Positions 9,752 through 21,540 of a stretch of DNA of 64,000 bases are shown here, piece after piece. The notes beneath the pieces were generated by a model that worked only from the letters and a program-made list of their open reading frames with translations, searched no databases and was not told the DNA's origin. The position numbers were made by a program, and so were the translations under genes. Each line of letters starts with the position of its first letter. Within the stretch, counting starts at the first letter, position 1. The stretch is from Acanthosepion esculentum (taxonomy: Eukaryota; Mollusca; Cephalopoda; Sepiida; Sepiidae): contig OZ038509.1 in NCBI GenBank assembly GCA_964036315.1, positions 27,185,022-27,249,021 of the forward strand, written 5' to 3'.

Positions 9752-10093
9752 ATTTTTTATTATTATTATTATTTACACTATTTACATGCAGGCCATTGTC
9801 CTCATCTTTGTTGTTGTTACCACAGTATTTCAGCTCTTGTGCCCTTTGGCTTTCATCAGGTTTATGTATGTTGATCCAGGTAATCTACAGCGAATTCCAA
9901 ACTGAACTACAAAGGTAGATTGTTCTCATTCCACTGGCCGTACCTCGTCTAGTTCTTATTTTGTAGTACTGCTCAGTTATTGCTCACTCCCCTTTTTCCA
10001 CCAAGTCCAAGTAAACACTGCCTGGCCTAGGGATTGAACTCACAATTATTAGGTCACCAATGCTCTAAACCACTAAGCTATTGTCACATGGGA
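9752..10093 (-). mobile_element. tRNA-derived SINE, minus strand
   Basis: The minus strand has an A-box-like TAGCTTAGTGG and a B-box GAGTTCAATCCC about 45 bases apart. The tail reads GATGAGGACAATGGCC...TGTAAATAGTGTAAATAA(TAA)n. The 3' phrase GATGAGGACAATNG...AATGTAAATA is shared with the P-SINE family although the heads differ, as for SINEs that borrow one LINE tail. Confidence 0.75.
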
Positions 10094-10123
10094 CAATTCT
10101 CTGTGGACAATTACCTAGTGGTT

Positions 10124-10208
10124 ACCTGCATGGTCATGTGGTTAAAACGTAAGCTTTCTGACTATGAAACTTGGGTTCAAATCTCACCAGAGTCGATTTG
10201 TCAGGAAG
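10124..10208 (+). mobile_element. tRNA-like SINE head
   Basis: TGGTCATGTGG (A-box-like) and GGGTTCAAATCTC (B-box) at tRNA-like spacing. It runs directly into the poly-T end of a reversed LINE. A functional tRNA gene is unlikely because the acceptor arms do not pair. Confidence 0.5.
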
Positions 10209-10640
10209 TTTTTTTTTTTTTTTATCATATCACCTCAAGCAATGCCAGAGGCCACTATCACGCAAGGGGTTAAAGAGGGGGTTGGAGGAAGAGCAGATAG
10301 GAGTGGCAAGGGAGGGGATGTGGAGAAAGAGAAAGACAGTGGGTCGATCAAGGCAAGGGGCCCACAAAAGATCTGGAGCGAGAGCAGATAGGAATGAGAA
10401 ATGAAAGGATGTGGAGAAGGGAAGTGGATAGATCAAGGCAACTGGAGATGTCGATTGACGCTACACTTAAACCGTTGGAGATTGTATTTATCAGGGAAAC
10501 AGTAATAGGGAAGGGAGTTCCATAGGCGAGATGTGTGAGACATGAAGCTATTGGAGTAGAAGAGACGTCTACATCTAACAGTTTCCATGGTGTAGGGAGC
10601 TTCTTGATGTTATTGTTTTGGAAGAGGCGATCCCAGAAAA
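10209..10640 (-). pseudogene. Non-LTR retrotransposon (LINE-1 type here) ORF2 C-terminus and 3' UTR
   Basis: From the poly-T at 10209-10222 (poly-A on the minus strand), the minus strand reads upstream through a 3' UTR (ACCCCTTGCG...CTTGAGGTGATATGAT) to the coding end SHTSRLWNSLPYYCFPDKYN and LQRFKCSVNRHL, the typical C-terminus of Jockey/CR1-like endonuclease-RT proteins. It is 5' truncated, as expected of target-primed reverse transcription. Several relatives occur in the window and are called LINE-1 below for convenience (not mammalian L1). Confidence 0.85.
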
Positions 10641-11039
10641 TAAATAAATGCTGTTAAACAGTTATTTCAAGTGTTGGGTTTGTTCATTTCACTCTATACA
10701 CTGGCAAACACACACAACCTAAAATAATTATAAAATGATTAGACTCAAGTTACTTACTTAATTTTATTGTTTACAAGATAATCCAGAACCATAAGTCTTC
10801 AACCGTAACTTAATCAACAAGCCAATACAATATTCTGTATGATATTTTTATCTTCAGTTCAAATACCACTGCATTTCTGTAAGTCATCAAAGAGTTACTT
10901 CCCTTTTTATCAGGCTTTTCTCTTATAACACAATGCAACCTGGAAAATTTCTACAAATTCGTTACATCCAAAACTAAGTTAAATAATGTTTCATTATCAC
11001 AGAGGAGACTGTGTTTTCTAAGGTAACGATGAATGGTGA

Positions 11040-11135
11040 TTTTCTAAGTGTAGCTCAGATGTGGCACAATGCCAAAAGTATGCAGTACCCAGTGAGGATC
11101 AAACTCACTATTCAGTCATAACTTTGGTAACCATT
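11040..11135 (-). mobile_element. SINE-like fragment with B-box
   Basis: The minus strand has GAGTTTGATCCTCACTGGG, a B-box-like block followed by a phrase also found at 29895-29925 (GAGTTCGATCCTCACTGGGG). The two probably belong to one tRNA-derived family. Confidence 0.4.
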
Positions 11136-11187
11136 GCACCTCATTCAGCAAGACAAGCTTGGTAACCATTTTGTCCTGGGTAAGACG

Positions 11188-11960
11188 ATAAACTACACCC
11201 AGCAACAAGGCCACTGATCAGGAGGTTTTGAGGACCGTGGAACCACCCCTTAATTGCTGGTGTTCCTAGGTCAACCCTAACCTAGGGTGGTAGCACCTGT
11301 TAGGGTCCCAGCGATGGGCAAACAGTTAACTATTATCAGCAATACTTTTTTGAAAAAAATTATTACCAGCAATACAATTTTGAAGGAAATATACCAGAAA
11401 CAGATTTTTGATAAAACAAAATATTACCAGCAATAAAACATGTTGTTGGCATTAAATGTGCCATTAAGGTTGATATGCCATAAAAAAAATAAACCAAACC
11501 AATCTAAACCAAAGAATACATATTCTATTCATGCGAATCTATCCTAAAAATGTTGTCAGCATTAAATAACCCATTGAGGTTGATATGCCATTAAACAAAA
11601 TAAACCAAACCAATCTAAACCAAAGAATACATATTCTATTCATACGAATCTATCCTAAAAATGTTGTCAGCATTAAATAACCCATTGAGGTTGATATGCC
11701 ATTAAACAAAATAAACCAAACCAATCTAAACCAAAGAATACATATTCTATTCATACGAATCTATCCTAAAAATGTTGTCAGCATTAAATAACCCATTGAG
11801 GTTGATATGCCATTAAACAAAATAAACCAAACCAATCTAAACCAAAGAATACATATTCTATTCATACAAATCTATCCTAAAAATGTTATCGGCATTAAAT
11901 AACCCATTGAGGTGTTGATATGCCATAAAACCAAATAGGCCAAACCAAACTTGGTAACCA
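11188..11960 (+). repeat. Dispersed repeat with an internal 111-bp tandem array
   Basis: 11188-11345 (GATAAACTACACCCAGCA, GGAACCACCCCTTAATTGC, GGGTGGTAGCACCTG) is nearly repeated at 13640-13790, as is the downstream CATTGAGGTTGATATG phrase at 13960. Here that phrase lies in an array with unit starts near 11441, 11551, 11662, 11773 and 11884 (period 110-111), copies being almost identical; the 13.9-kb copy has it once. The parent element is not recognised. Confidence 0.85.
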
Positions 11961-11999
11961 TTACACCACTCTGAAGTGTCCATCAGGTCAAGATCGTAT

Positions 12000-12839
12000 T
12001 CTCAAAGAGGCTTCTTGCCTTGAACATTTATTGAGACTCTAGCTCACTTCAGACCTCCAGTGGAACTTGAATATACAATCCATCACTAAGGATGCTGGAA
12101 AAATGATTCTGGTACTGATCCAGATAGTACCTGGCTCATCCTGCCCTGCTCTATCATTACAAGAGTCAGATCAGACCAAAAATAGAGTATTGCTGCTATA
12201 TCTGGGTTGGAGATAAGTGTTTTATGGGTGATGAATTATTTTCCACCCTACAACTCTTATACCCACGGATAAAACACTACTAGTCTTTCGCTACTCTATC
12301 ACTATTTTCATGGCAGACATTCAGACAAGTTACATTCCTTAGTTCTGCCAAGTTCAGACCTTCACAGCTAGGACCCACCATGTTGTGTACACACAGAGTT
12401 GACTCATCCTCTTTCCTATTGTATTCCATTGATAATGAGGAAATTCAACTCAAACAACTTCTTCCCAAGAACTGTTACTTTGCAGAACAGACTCCTGAGA
12501 GGATATTTTCTTGATCACTATGATCTTAACCTCTTCTTGTCATGGGTCAACCATTATCTATCCTATATATCCTCATGATATGCACCTCATTGTACACCCC
12601 TTTTGCCTTGAGTAGCTCTTGGGCTTTGTATTGTGTGAACAATAGTAAAAGAAATTAATCACAGAGATTTATATATTCTCCAAGGATTTGTGCTTATAAC
12701 TAAAATAAACATTAATCTCTACAAAAAGGAATTTCTCAAAAGCTCATAAAGTGAAATATGTGGAGAGTGGGGATGTAGAAAAAATATTTTTACCAAGATT
12801 TTCTGAAAAAAGTAACCTTTCTAAAATACTTTCATTCAC
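12000..12839. other. No feature recognised
   Basis: Moderately AT-rich unique-looking DNA without a recognisable domain, RNA gene or repeat shared with the rest of the window. Confidence 0.5.
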
Positions 12840-12844
12840 TTGTG

Positions 12845-13190
12845 AACAAGTTCTGAAAGTTTCATTAAAATCCAACAATTATTTGATTTTTGCAAGAATT
12901 TCCAAATCAATGTGTTTTTCACCACAAAATGATGCTTAAATTTCCAATGCTAATTTATGGCCACCTATTGACACAAGAAAAACAAAAAATTAACTAAAAT
13001 TTCAAAGGTTCTAAAAAGGATGAAAAATATAATTTAATAATTGTAAAGTCCTTTGGTCTTTCCTCTTAATAATAACTTAAAGATTTTGACAAAAAAACTT
13101 TGTTTTTATTAAGTTTGGGTCATATTCTCATCATGTATGCTCATTTTTAATGAATCTTTGGAGGTGCCTACGTTTATACAGCATTTTACA
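12845..13190 (+). repeat. Dispersed repeat family F
   Basis: Phrases CTGAAAGTTTCATTAAAATC, TCCTTTGGTCTTTCCTCTTA and TTGTTTTTATTAAGTTTGGG recur at 26085-26400. The last one, with CATCATGTATGCTNATTTTT and AATCTTTGGA, recurs at 22325-22430. Class unknown. Confidence 0.7.
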
Positions 13191-13635
13191 TTTATTTAGA
13201 CAAAGCTTGACCAGAGATTATTGAAGAACAGATGGAATTGGTAAGTCTCTGTAAATCTTTCTATTTTTGTTCTTTATTGCTTCCTCATCAAAGAAACTAT
13301 TTCTACTGTCTATATTTTGTCTATGATTCACTGATGGCCCATATTTTCATGTGTTTAATGAGAAATACAAAGCAAGAGGTGAATGGTGATGCAAATGATG
13401 TAGGGTGTTGTGAGTGAGGATAGGTGAAGCCGTGGGAGGGGGGAGTGAAAGCTTCAACTGAAAATAGAATCTGACTGAACTGGAAGAGAAGAATCGGTTA
13501 CTGATTTTTATCATTAACCAAAAAACTATGTTCTTCTTTTAGCTCCCTTTTTTCTTAATAATGTGTCCTACCTGGATTATTGTTGAAAAGATATGTTTGG
13601 AAAATTAAACATTCCAGATAATTGCATGCCCTGGA

Positions 13636-14012
13636 TATGATGATAAACTACATCCAGCAGCAAGGCCTATGATGAGGAGGTTTTGAGGAGTGTGGAACCA
13701 CCCCTTAATTGCTGGTGTTCCCAGATCCACCCTGACCCTGGGTGGTAGCACCTGTCAGGGTCCCAGCTATGGGCAAATAGTTGACACTCAAACTGGGGTC
13801 AAAACACTATGAAAGTGTAAAAATAGGTTTTAGTATCAGCAATACATTTTTGAAAAAAAAAAAACAATTACCAGCAATATATTTTTGAAGAAAAAAAATA
13901 ACTATCAATACATTTTTGAACAAAAATATTACTAGCAATAAAAATCTTGTCAGGATTAAATAATCCATTGAGGTTGATATGTCATAAAACAAAGCAAACC
14001 AAACCAAGCTTG
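13636..14012 (+). repeat. Second copy of the 11.2-kb dispersed repeat, without the tandem array
   Basis: Aligns by eye with 11188-11345 and with a single unit of the 111-bp array. It shows the state before tandem amplification. Confidence 0.8.
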
Positions 14013-14198
14013 TGGAAATATGAAATAAAACCAATAAATAAAATAATAATAAAGAATAAAAAAGTAAAAAAAATAAATTGTACTTATTTATCAGTAGACA
14101 AATGGAAGCTTTAAGGGGAAATATAGGCTTTGGCATTTATTACTTAGAAAGAGAATCGGTCATTTTAAACCTAGTATTCAATTCATATATTAATTAAT

Positions 14199-15113
14199 GG
14201 ACACATGGCACAGTGGTTAGTTAGATCCAGTGACAGGACCCAAAGAGTGCGAGTTTGTAGTGGACGTTTATATATACCACGCCCACAAATCACTCAACAG
14301 TCATTGGACAGAAAATAAACACTACTTTCTTTAAAGACAATTTATGCATCGCACGAGCCATATAAAATTTTCTCATGTTTTACCTTACCAAACTTGTTAT
14401 AGAAAAAAATCAGCAATTGGTCGATTTTTTGACCAATCACATAAATTGACATTTCTTTCAATATTTTCCCGCTCTCGTCCCTGGAGCCTATGTTATGTGT
14501 ATATATAGCAGAAATCAAAGAAAGAACATTAGTAGACTATTAAATTTCAGAGCTTTAACCACGTACGTGTATTCTCAATCTTCTACTCAAACACACACAC
14601 AGACATAAATTACATACACACAACACTGTGAACTGTCTGTTTCAAAAGCCAAGTAAACTATTCAAGACTTTATAATCCTCTTGCACAACATTCTCACTTT
14701 CAAACTCATATATCAAATATTCTTGAACTCTAAACAAATTTAAACAAGGAAAGTTCTTACAACACACATTTGTATTCCCACACAATACAAGGGGAACTAC
14801 TTTTTACATCTTAAAATTTATTGTCACTAACACAATTGTATATTTACTTGTTTTCAATACATGTTTTTCTTGTTGACATTCAATGATCTCTTGACATTCT
14901 TTTTCGTGTTTCTTTACAAATTAAATGTGGTGTGCTAATTTCAAAACGCAATCTTCATCAAAAACCTTCTGATACATTTCTTACCAAACCTCATTAGCGC
15001 CCCACAAGTTCAATACCTGGTTAAAGCAGTTGAGAACTTGGAGAGAGGAATTAACAGGAGATAACTGACAATTGATATCCATTAAACATGGCATGTGGAA
15101 CTAGAACAGTCTA
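14199..15113 (+). mobile_element. P-SINE head, split by a solo LTR
   Basis: GGACACATGGCACAGTGG (A-box-like TGGCACAGTGG) at 14199 continues to GAGTT at 14255 and resumes with AGTTCAATACCTGG (B-box) at 15007, running on to AGAACAGTCT at 15113. The gap is the insertion 14256-15006. The SINE therefore predates the LTR. Confidence 0.85.
14256..15006. mobile_element. Solo LTR (751 bp) inserted in a P-SINE
   Basis: Ends TGTAGTGG...CCCCACA and is flanked by the 4-bp duplication AGTT (14252-14255, 15007-15010). Removing it rejoins the SINE between A and B boxes. A TATA-like TGTATATATAGCAG lies at about 14497. No coding frame. Size, ends and duplication fit a solo LTR of an LTR retrotransposon. Confidence 0.8.
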
Positions 15114-15119
15114 TTTTTG

Positions 15120-15820
15120 GTATATCGGGTCCGTACCGATCCTTCAGAGTCTGTCTATATTTCTGAGATGAGGTATTATGTACAGTATTTACATTAGTCG
15201 GACTATTGTCCTCATCTTTGTCGCCATATTTGTCACAACGTTTCGGCCATTGTACGCTCTTGCCTTTTTCAGGTGGTTGGAATTTCGAGCATAAGCTAAG
15301 CCACAAAAATCTCCTGAGTCGACCAAGCATAGAAATAAATACAATATGGGAACCAGTAATAAGGAGTGCCAGAGAAAAGCAATGATAACAAAGTTGCAAT
15401 ATGAGCTCTGGTAAAAACATGGATGATAACAGCAAAAAAAAAAAAATTGTAATATGAGCACTGGTAAAAATTGTGTGCTGAAAATATTAGGTTTATAATA
15501 CCCAGAAATTCATACCCAGATGTCCTCAAGGACACATGGCACAGTGGATAAAGGCGTTGGTTAGATCCAGTGACAGACCCAAAGAGTGTGAGTTCAATAC
15601 CCGGTTAAGGCAGTGGAGAACTTTCAGAGATAACTGATAACTGACATCCATCAAACATGGCACGTGGAACTAGAACAGTCTACCCCAGTGATCGAAATAA
15701 AGGGTTCAGTTCGAAATTCCAACCACCTGAAGAAGGCCGGAGCGTACAACGGCTGAAAAACGTTGTGACAAATATGGCAACAAAGATGAGGACAATAGTC
15801 CGACTAATGTAAATACTGTA
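15120..15820. mobile_element. P-SINE inverted dimer with a 200-bp spacer
   Basis: Left arm 15140-15290 is the tail and body on the minus strand (GATGAGGTATTATG, GTCCTCATCTTTGTCGCC, AACGTTTCGGCC). The spacer is about 15295-15527. The right arm 15528-15820 is a complete plus-strand copy with A-box TGGCACAGTGG, B-box GAGTTCAATACCC, a body and the tail GATGAGGACAATAGTCCG. The spacer matches 51619-51785 in reverse orientation, so arms and spacer appear to have spread together. Confidence 0.8.
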
Positions 15821-16014
15821 ATGTTTTTCTTTTTCTCATATTCCTTTACATTCAGTAATCATTTGCATCTTAGTGGCTTTATTGCCTTTTTGGAGTTGAA
15901 ATCATTAAAAAAACGTCTGGTAAAGGTATAAATAAATAAAACTGTAATTTTGAATGAAAATAATTTAAACAGAATAAAAACAAATTAATAACAATAGTCT
16001 GAATATAAATAATA

Positions 16015-16060
16015 GGACAATCGTCCGAATATAAATAGTGTAAATAACAAATTAATAGTT
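16015..16060 (+). repeat. SINE tail fragment
   Basis: GGACAATCGTCCGAATATAAATAGTGTAAATAA is the 3' phrase shared by the window's SINEs, without a head. Confidence 0.5.
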
Positions 16061-16099
16061 TTAAGTAGTAAAATTACTATAAAAAGAACAAGAGAGACA

Positions 16100-16205
16100 T
16101 TTATTTATTTTTTTTAATCATTTCACCCCAAGCAAGGCATTGAAGCCTCTAAGACACAAGGGGGTTACTGAGTGTGAGAGAATATGAGAGAAAGAATAAA
16201 AAATA
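16100..16205 (-). mobile_element. LINE-1 3' UTR fragment
   Basis: Poly-T followed by the reversed 3' end (CATTTCACCCCAAGCAAGGC, GGGGTTACTGAGTGTGAGAG), matching the ends of the LINE-1 copies at 53 and 59 kb. Confidence 0.75.
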
Positions 16206-16354
16206 AGTATTAAGAAGACAGAATTATATCTTATATGATTATTGTAGATTTTATAAGTAGATAAATATACTTTACACTTAAAGATTACATGGAATCTAAC
16301 TTCCAATATTTGGGCAAATCACAATGTCCTCTTTGAGAGTTACTGTCTTTTATA

Positions 16355-16956
16355 AAATCTGAAATAAACATTATTGCTGGAAATTGCTAATTTCTTATAA
16401 CACCTGAAATAAACACTATTACTTGGAAATTACAAATGTCATTTTATAAAATCTGAAATAAACATTATTACTTTGAAATTACTAACATGTTGGAACATCT
16501 AAAACAAACACTATTACTTGGAAATTACAAATGTCATTTATAAAATCTGAAATAAACACTATTACTTTGAAATTACTAACGTGTTGGAACAGCTAAAATA
16601 AACACTATTACTTTGAAATTACAAATGTCTTTGATAATATCTGAAATAAACATTATTACTTTGAAATTACTAACAAGTTGGAACATCTAAAATAAACACT
16701 ATTACTTGGAAATTACAAATGTCTTTTATAATATCTGAAATAAACATTATTACTTTGAAATTACTAACGTGTTAAAACATCTAAAATAAACACTATTACT
16801 TTGAAATTACAAATATCTTTTATAAAATCTGAAATAAACATTATTACTTTGAAATTACTAATGTGTTGGAACATCTAAAATAAACACTATTACTTGGAAA
16901 TTACAAATGTCTTTTATAAAATCTGAAATAAACACTATTACTTTGAAATTACTAAT
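16355..16956 (+). repeat. Minisatellite, ~47-bp monomers in a ~95-bp dimer
   Basis: Alternating variants of TCTGAAATAAACATTATTAC and CATCTAAAATAAACACTATT spaced 45-49 bp. The odd/even copies form a higher-order dimer repeated about six times. Confidence 0.9.
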
Positions 16957-17185
16957 TAACAAAAATCTCTTTTCAAAAACAGCTAGGATGAAAATGGCTA
17001 ACTTTGACATCATGCATAAAAATCTTTTGGCTACAATACATAAACCAAAACAATAAATTGCAACAAAATAAAGAAACCAGACTTTAAAAAATAATAATTT
17101 CTACAGCCTCTAAAATTTTATAAATAATGAATTGTTTTTGCTGCTATTAAAAACCTCTTTTTCTTCTTTTCATTCCTCTTAAAAA

Positions 17186-17818
17186 AATGGTTTTCCAACT
17201 TGGGCAATATCACCCATCAGTGGGTGATTTCAACTGTTGTGTGGGCAATGAGCAACTGAACAGAAAATTGTGAACGATTGGAAATTTTGATGGGCGATAT
17301 AGGAATTTGAGTATTAAAAATGTATTTCAACATATACTACCCACAAAAATATTCAAAGGAGATATCAAAAGAAGCTGTATAAACAAAAAAGAACCAAATA
17401 GGAGTCTAAGTAAGAATAACTGGGTCACATTCTTAGATAAGATATAAATATCCCCCCACCCAAACAAGGACTATTTTGATATTTTATATTGTTTTGAGAA
17501 TGGTCATTAACATTCAAATTGTTCTTCAGATGAAATAACATTTTTTTCAGTTATAAATCAGATAAGGAGAGACGAAGAACAACTTTGCTAGTAAAATTAA
17601 GAAGAGACCTCAGCATAAGTTTTATTTAATATAAAATTGTTTTTACTTTTTTTTTTATCACATTGGCCATATCAAATTTATCAAGGCAAGAAAAATGTCT
17701 GTCAAAACATAATTTACCCACCACTATATGCTTTTCAAAATTTACTATACAGGGAGGTGGTGGAAAATATTTCCATGTGAAAATGGGTGATGGCACAAAA
17801 AAAGGTTGGGAATTCCTG
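17186..17818. mobile_element. Non-autonomous hAT-like element (~630 bp)
   Basis: The left end ATGGTTTTCCAAC and the reverse complement of the right end (CAGGAATTCCCAACC) resemble the hAT terminal consensus CAGNGGTTCCCAAC. The flanks TCTTAAAA and TTTTAAAT match at 6 of 8 positions, as for a decayed 8-bp duplication. No transposase frame is visible. Confidence 0.55.
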
Positions 17819-17874
17819 TTTTAAATAGTATGAAATTTATCACTTGTTACTTACAAGCCTGGTTTCTCACCTTA

Positions 17875-19640
17875 TATGAACAGACTGAGATAGATATTTA
17901 TAGACTGAGATAGATATTTATAGACTGAGATATTTATAGACTGAAATAGATATTTATAGACTGAGATAGATAGATAGATAGATATTTATAAACTGAGATA
18001 GATATTTATAGACTGAGATATTTATAGACTGAGATAGATATTTATAGACTGAGATATTTATAGACAGAGATAGATATTTATAGACTGAGATATTTATAGA
18101 CTGAGATATTTATAGACTAAGATAGATATTTATAGACTGAGATATTTATAGACTGAGATAGATATTTATAGACTGAGATATTTATAGACTGAGATAGATA
18201 TTTATAGACCGAGATATTTATAGACTGAGATAGATATTTATAGACTGAGATAGATATTTATAGACTGAGATAGATATTTATAGATTGAGATATTGATAGA
18301 CTGACATAGATATTTATAGACTGAGATAGATACATATTAATAGACTGAAATAGATATTTATAGACTGAGATAGATATTAATAGATTGAGATATTTATAGA
18401 CTGAGATAGATATTTATAAACTGAGATAGAGATTAATAGATTGAGATATTTATAGACTGAGATATATAAAAATAGACTGAGATATTTATAGATTGAGATA
18501 TTTATAGACTGAGATAGATAGATATTTATAAACTGAGATAGATATTTATAGACTCAGATAGATTGATATTTATAGACTCAGATATTTATCGACTGAGACA
18601 GATATTAATAGACTGAGATATTTATAGACTGAGATAGATATTTATAGACTGAGATAGATAGATATTTATAAACTGAGATAGATTTTAATGGACTGAGATA
18701 GATAGATATTTATAAACTGAGATATTTATAGACTCAGATAGATTGATATTTATAGACTCAGATATTTATTGACTGAGACAAATATTAACAGACTGAGATA
18801 TTTATAGACTGAGATAGATATTAACAGACAGAGAAAGATTAATAGATATGAATAGACTAAAATAGATAGATATGAACAGACTGTGATAGATATTTATAGA
18901 TTCAGAAAGATTGATAGATATAAACAGACTGAGATCATTATGAACAGACTGAAATGGATAGATATTAATAGCCTAAGATATATGTTTATAGAATGAGACA
19001 GATATTTATAGACTAAGATAGACTGATATTTATAGACTGAGATAGATATTTATAGATAGATAGATATTAATAGACTGAAATAGATATTAATAGACTGAGA
19101 TAGATATTTATAGAGTGAGATTGATGTATATTTATAGACTGAGATAGATATTAATAGACTGAGATATAGACTGAGATAAATAGATATTTATAGACTTAGA
19201 GATATTTATAGACAAAGATTGATAGATATGAATAGACTGAAACAGATAGATATTAATATAGATATTTACAGATTGAGAAACATTGATAAATATGAACAGA
19301 CTGAAATAGATATTTATAGACTGAAAAAGATTCGTAATTATGAATAGACTGAGATATAGACATGAATAGACTGAGATAGATAGATATTTATAGCTTGAGA
19401 AAGCTTGATAGATATAATCATACTGAGACAGATATGAACAGAATGAGATAGATCAATATGAACAGACTGAAATAGATATTTATAGACTGAAAAAGATTCG
19501 TAATTATGAATAGACTGAGATATAGACATGAATAGACTGAGATAGATAGATATTTATAGCTTGAGAAAGCTTGATAGATATAATCATACTGAGACAGATA
19601 TGAACAGAATGAGATAGATCAGTATGAACAGATTTAGACA
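17875..19640 (+). repeat. 1.7-kb GATA/TATTTATAGACTGA minisatellite
   Basis: Variable units of GACTGAGATAGATATTTATA (18-22 bp, with GATA expansions). A longer block at 19320-19460 is duplicated at 19480-19630 (GAAAAAGATTCGTAATTATG, AGCTTGAGAAAGCTTGATAG). Open frames here are low-complexity artefacts. Confidence 0.95.
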
Positions 19641-20589
19641 GATACAATGGACTAGCCATAATATAGGTGATTTTGAAATGTACTCCAACTAAATGTGATA
19701 TGAACCTTTATCTTCTAACAATGTATGGCATGTTGGAAAAATCACTGTGATCACTGGTGACAATAATGCAATTATTTTAAAAATGTTTCTTAGAAAATTT
19801 TGGTAAAAAATTTCTTTTTACATCTGTTACCCTCCACTTATTTAATTTTATGAAATTTGGAAAAATTCATTTTTGTAAAGCTTAATGCTTATATTAGTTT
19901 TAAGCACAAGTCCTTGGAGAATTTAAATCATCATTTTTTTTTTGTAAAGCAGGAGACCCAGTTAGAGAAAATCTGTTTAGAATTATAAAATAATTTTAAA
20001 ATTTATTTTTAATCTGGCAGCATTTCTTATTACACTAAATGTTAAACAAAAATAATATTTAAAGTAGATACCTTCACTGATTCGCTAAAAACTGAGCATA
20101 CCATGATGAAAAAATACACAAATCTTTATGTTATTATTAATAGGAAAGAACAAAGGATTTTTTAGTATTAAATTATATTTTTTCATCCTTTTTAGACCAT
20201 TCGAAATTTTGGTTAAAAATCTTGTTGTTCTTGCATCAGCAGGGGAATCAAAAATTATTATGGGAAATTTCAATATCTTTTTTGTGGTAAAAAACACATT
20301 GGATTGGAAATTCCTGAAAAAAATCAAATAATCGTTGGATTTTAATTAAACTTTCAGGACTTATTCACAAATTAATTAATTTACTTTATAAAATTTTTTT
20401 TTTAGAAAATCTTGGTAAAAACATTTTTTTTACATGTTTATAGAAATTTACTTAAAGGATTTGATTTAATATAAATGGTACAACTTTCAAGGCCAAGCTG
20501 ACCTGACAGATTAAACTGAAAGTGAGACAAAATGTCCAGACAAAATGTCCAGACAGACTGTCCAGACAGAATGTCCATTTGGAAGATCA
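19641..20589. other. No feature recognised
   Basis: AT-rich DNA with homopolymer A and T runs. Frames at 20085-20331 have no domain. Confidence 0.5.
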
Positions 20590-21150
20590 GGATGGATGTC
20601 TCAAGAAAAAAGAAAGAAAGAAAGAAATGAACCAAAAACAAAGATAAGAAAGAAATGACCCCCCACAAATGCTCCCCAAAGAAAGCAAGAAATGACCCCC
20701 AAAAAAGAAAGAAATGATCCCCCCCAAAAGAAAGAAATGATACAAAAAAAAAGAAAGAAAGAAATGACACCCCAAAAAGAAAGAAATGACACCCCAAAAA
20801 GAAAGAAATGACACCCCAAAAAGAAAGAAAAAAAATACCCAAAAAAGGAAAGAAAAAATGACCTCAAAAAAAGAAAGAAATGACCCAAAAAAGAAAGAAA
20901 AAAATGACCCCAAAGAAGAAAAAAAATGACCCTAAAAAAAGAAAGAAATGACCCAAAAAAGAAAGAAGAAAATGACAAAAAAAGAAAGAAATGACCCAAA
21001 AAAGAAAGAAGAAAATGACAAAAAAAAAGAAAGAAATGACCCAAAAAAGAAAGAAGAAAATGACAAAAAAAAAGAAAGAAATGACCCAAAAAAGAAAGAA
21101 AAAAAATGATCCAAAAAAAAGAAAGAAAGAAAGAAAGAAATGACCCAAAA
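20590..21150 (+). repeat. Purine-rich GAAA/ATGACCC tandem block
   Basis: About 560 bp of AAAGAAAGAAATGACCC-like units of 18-34 bp, almost free of T. Minus-strand frames of Phe/Leu/Ser are translations of this repeat, not proteins. Confidence 0.95.
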
Positions 21151-21540
21151 AACTAGTGAATATTACTTCTTCAACAAAATTCTCAAAGGAAATTTGGTGA
21201 CTAACATCCATTTTGACTTCAAAACAATCTTCCACAATAAAAATGTAATTGTTTATGTGAGCTTTACAATTTTGTGTTGTGTCATGAGAAGCAAATATTA
21301 TTTGGATGTCATTATTTATTAAATAGGGGACCAGAATAAAGGATTAGCTGGCCTGGGGATAAGGAGACAAGAGGAAAGTTGTCCTTCATTTATGAATGAA
21401 CTAGTGACAGTTGTTCATCTGTGGTGAGACAGGGAGAAATGTAAAAAGAGGATAAATGACTTATATGAGGCATTCCATTTAGTATAAGTTTTACACATAG
21501 GTATGTTGTCATGTGAATATAAGCAGAAAGACAATGGCAA

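Noticed and set aside
9620..9874. Frame with RYEVKELVLVKRNDVF resembling an integrase C-terminus
   Set aside because: Only a short phrase; no integrase core nearby, and the rest overlaps a SINE tail.
10124..10208. tRNA gene
   Set aside because: A- and B-box-like blocks exist, but no acceptor-stem pairing is visible and it joins repeat DNA.
20438..21235. Minus-strand frames up to 162 residues rich in Phe, Leu and Ser that look like membrane proteins
   Set aside because: They are the purine repeat read in reverse; several overlapping frames are open for the same reason.
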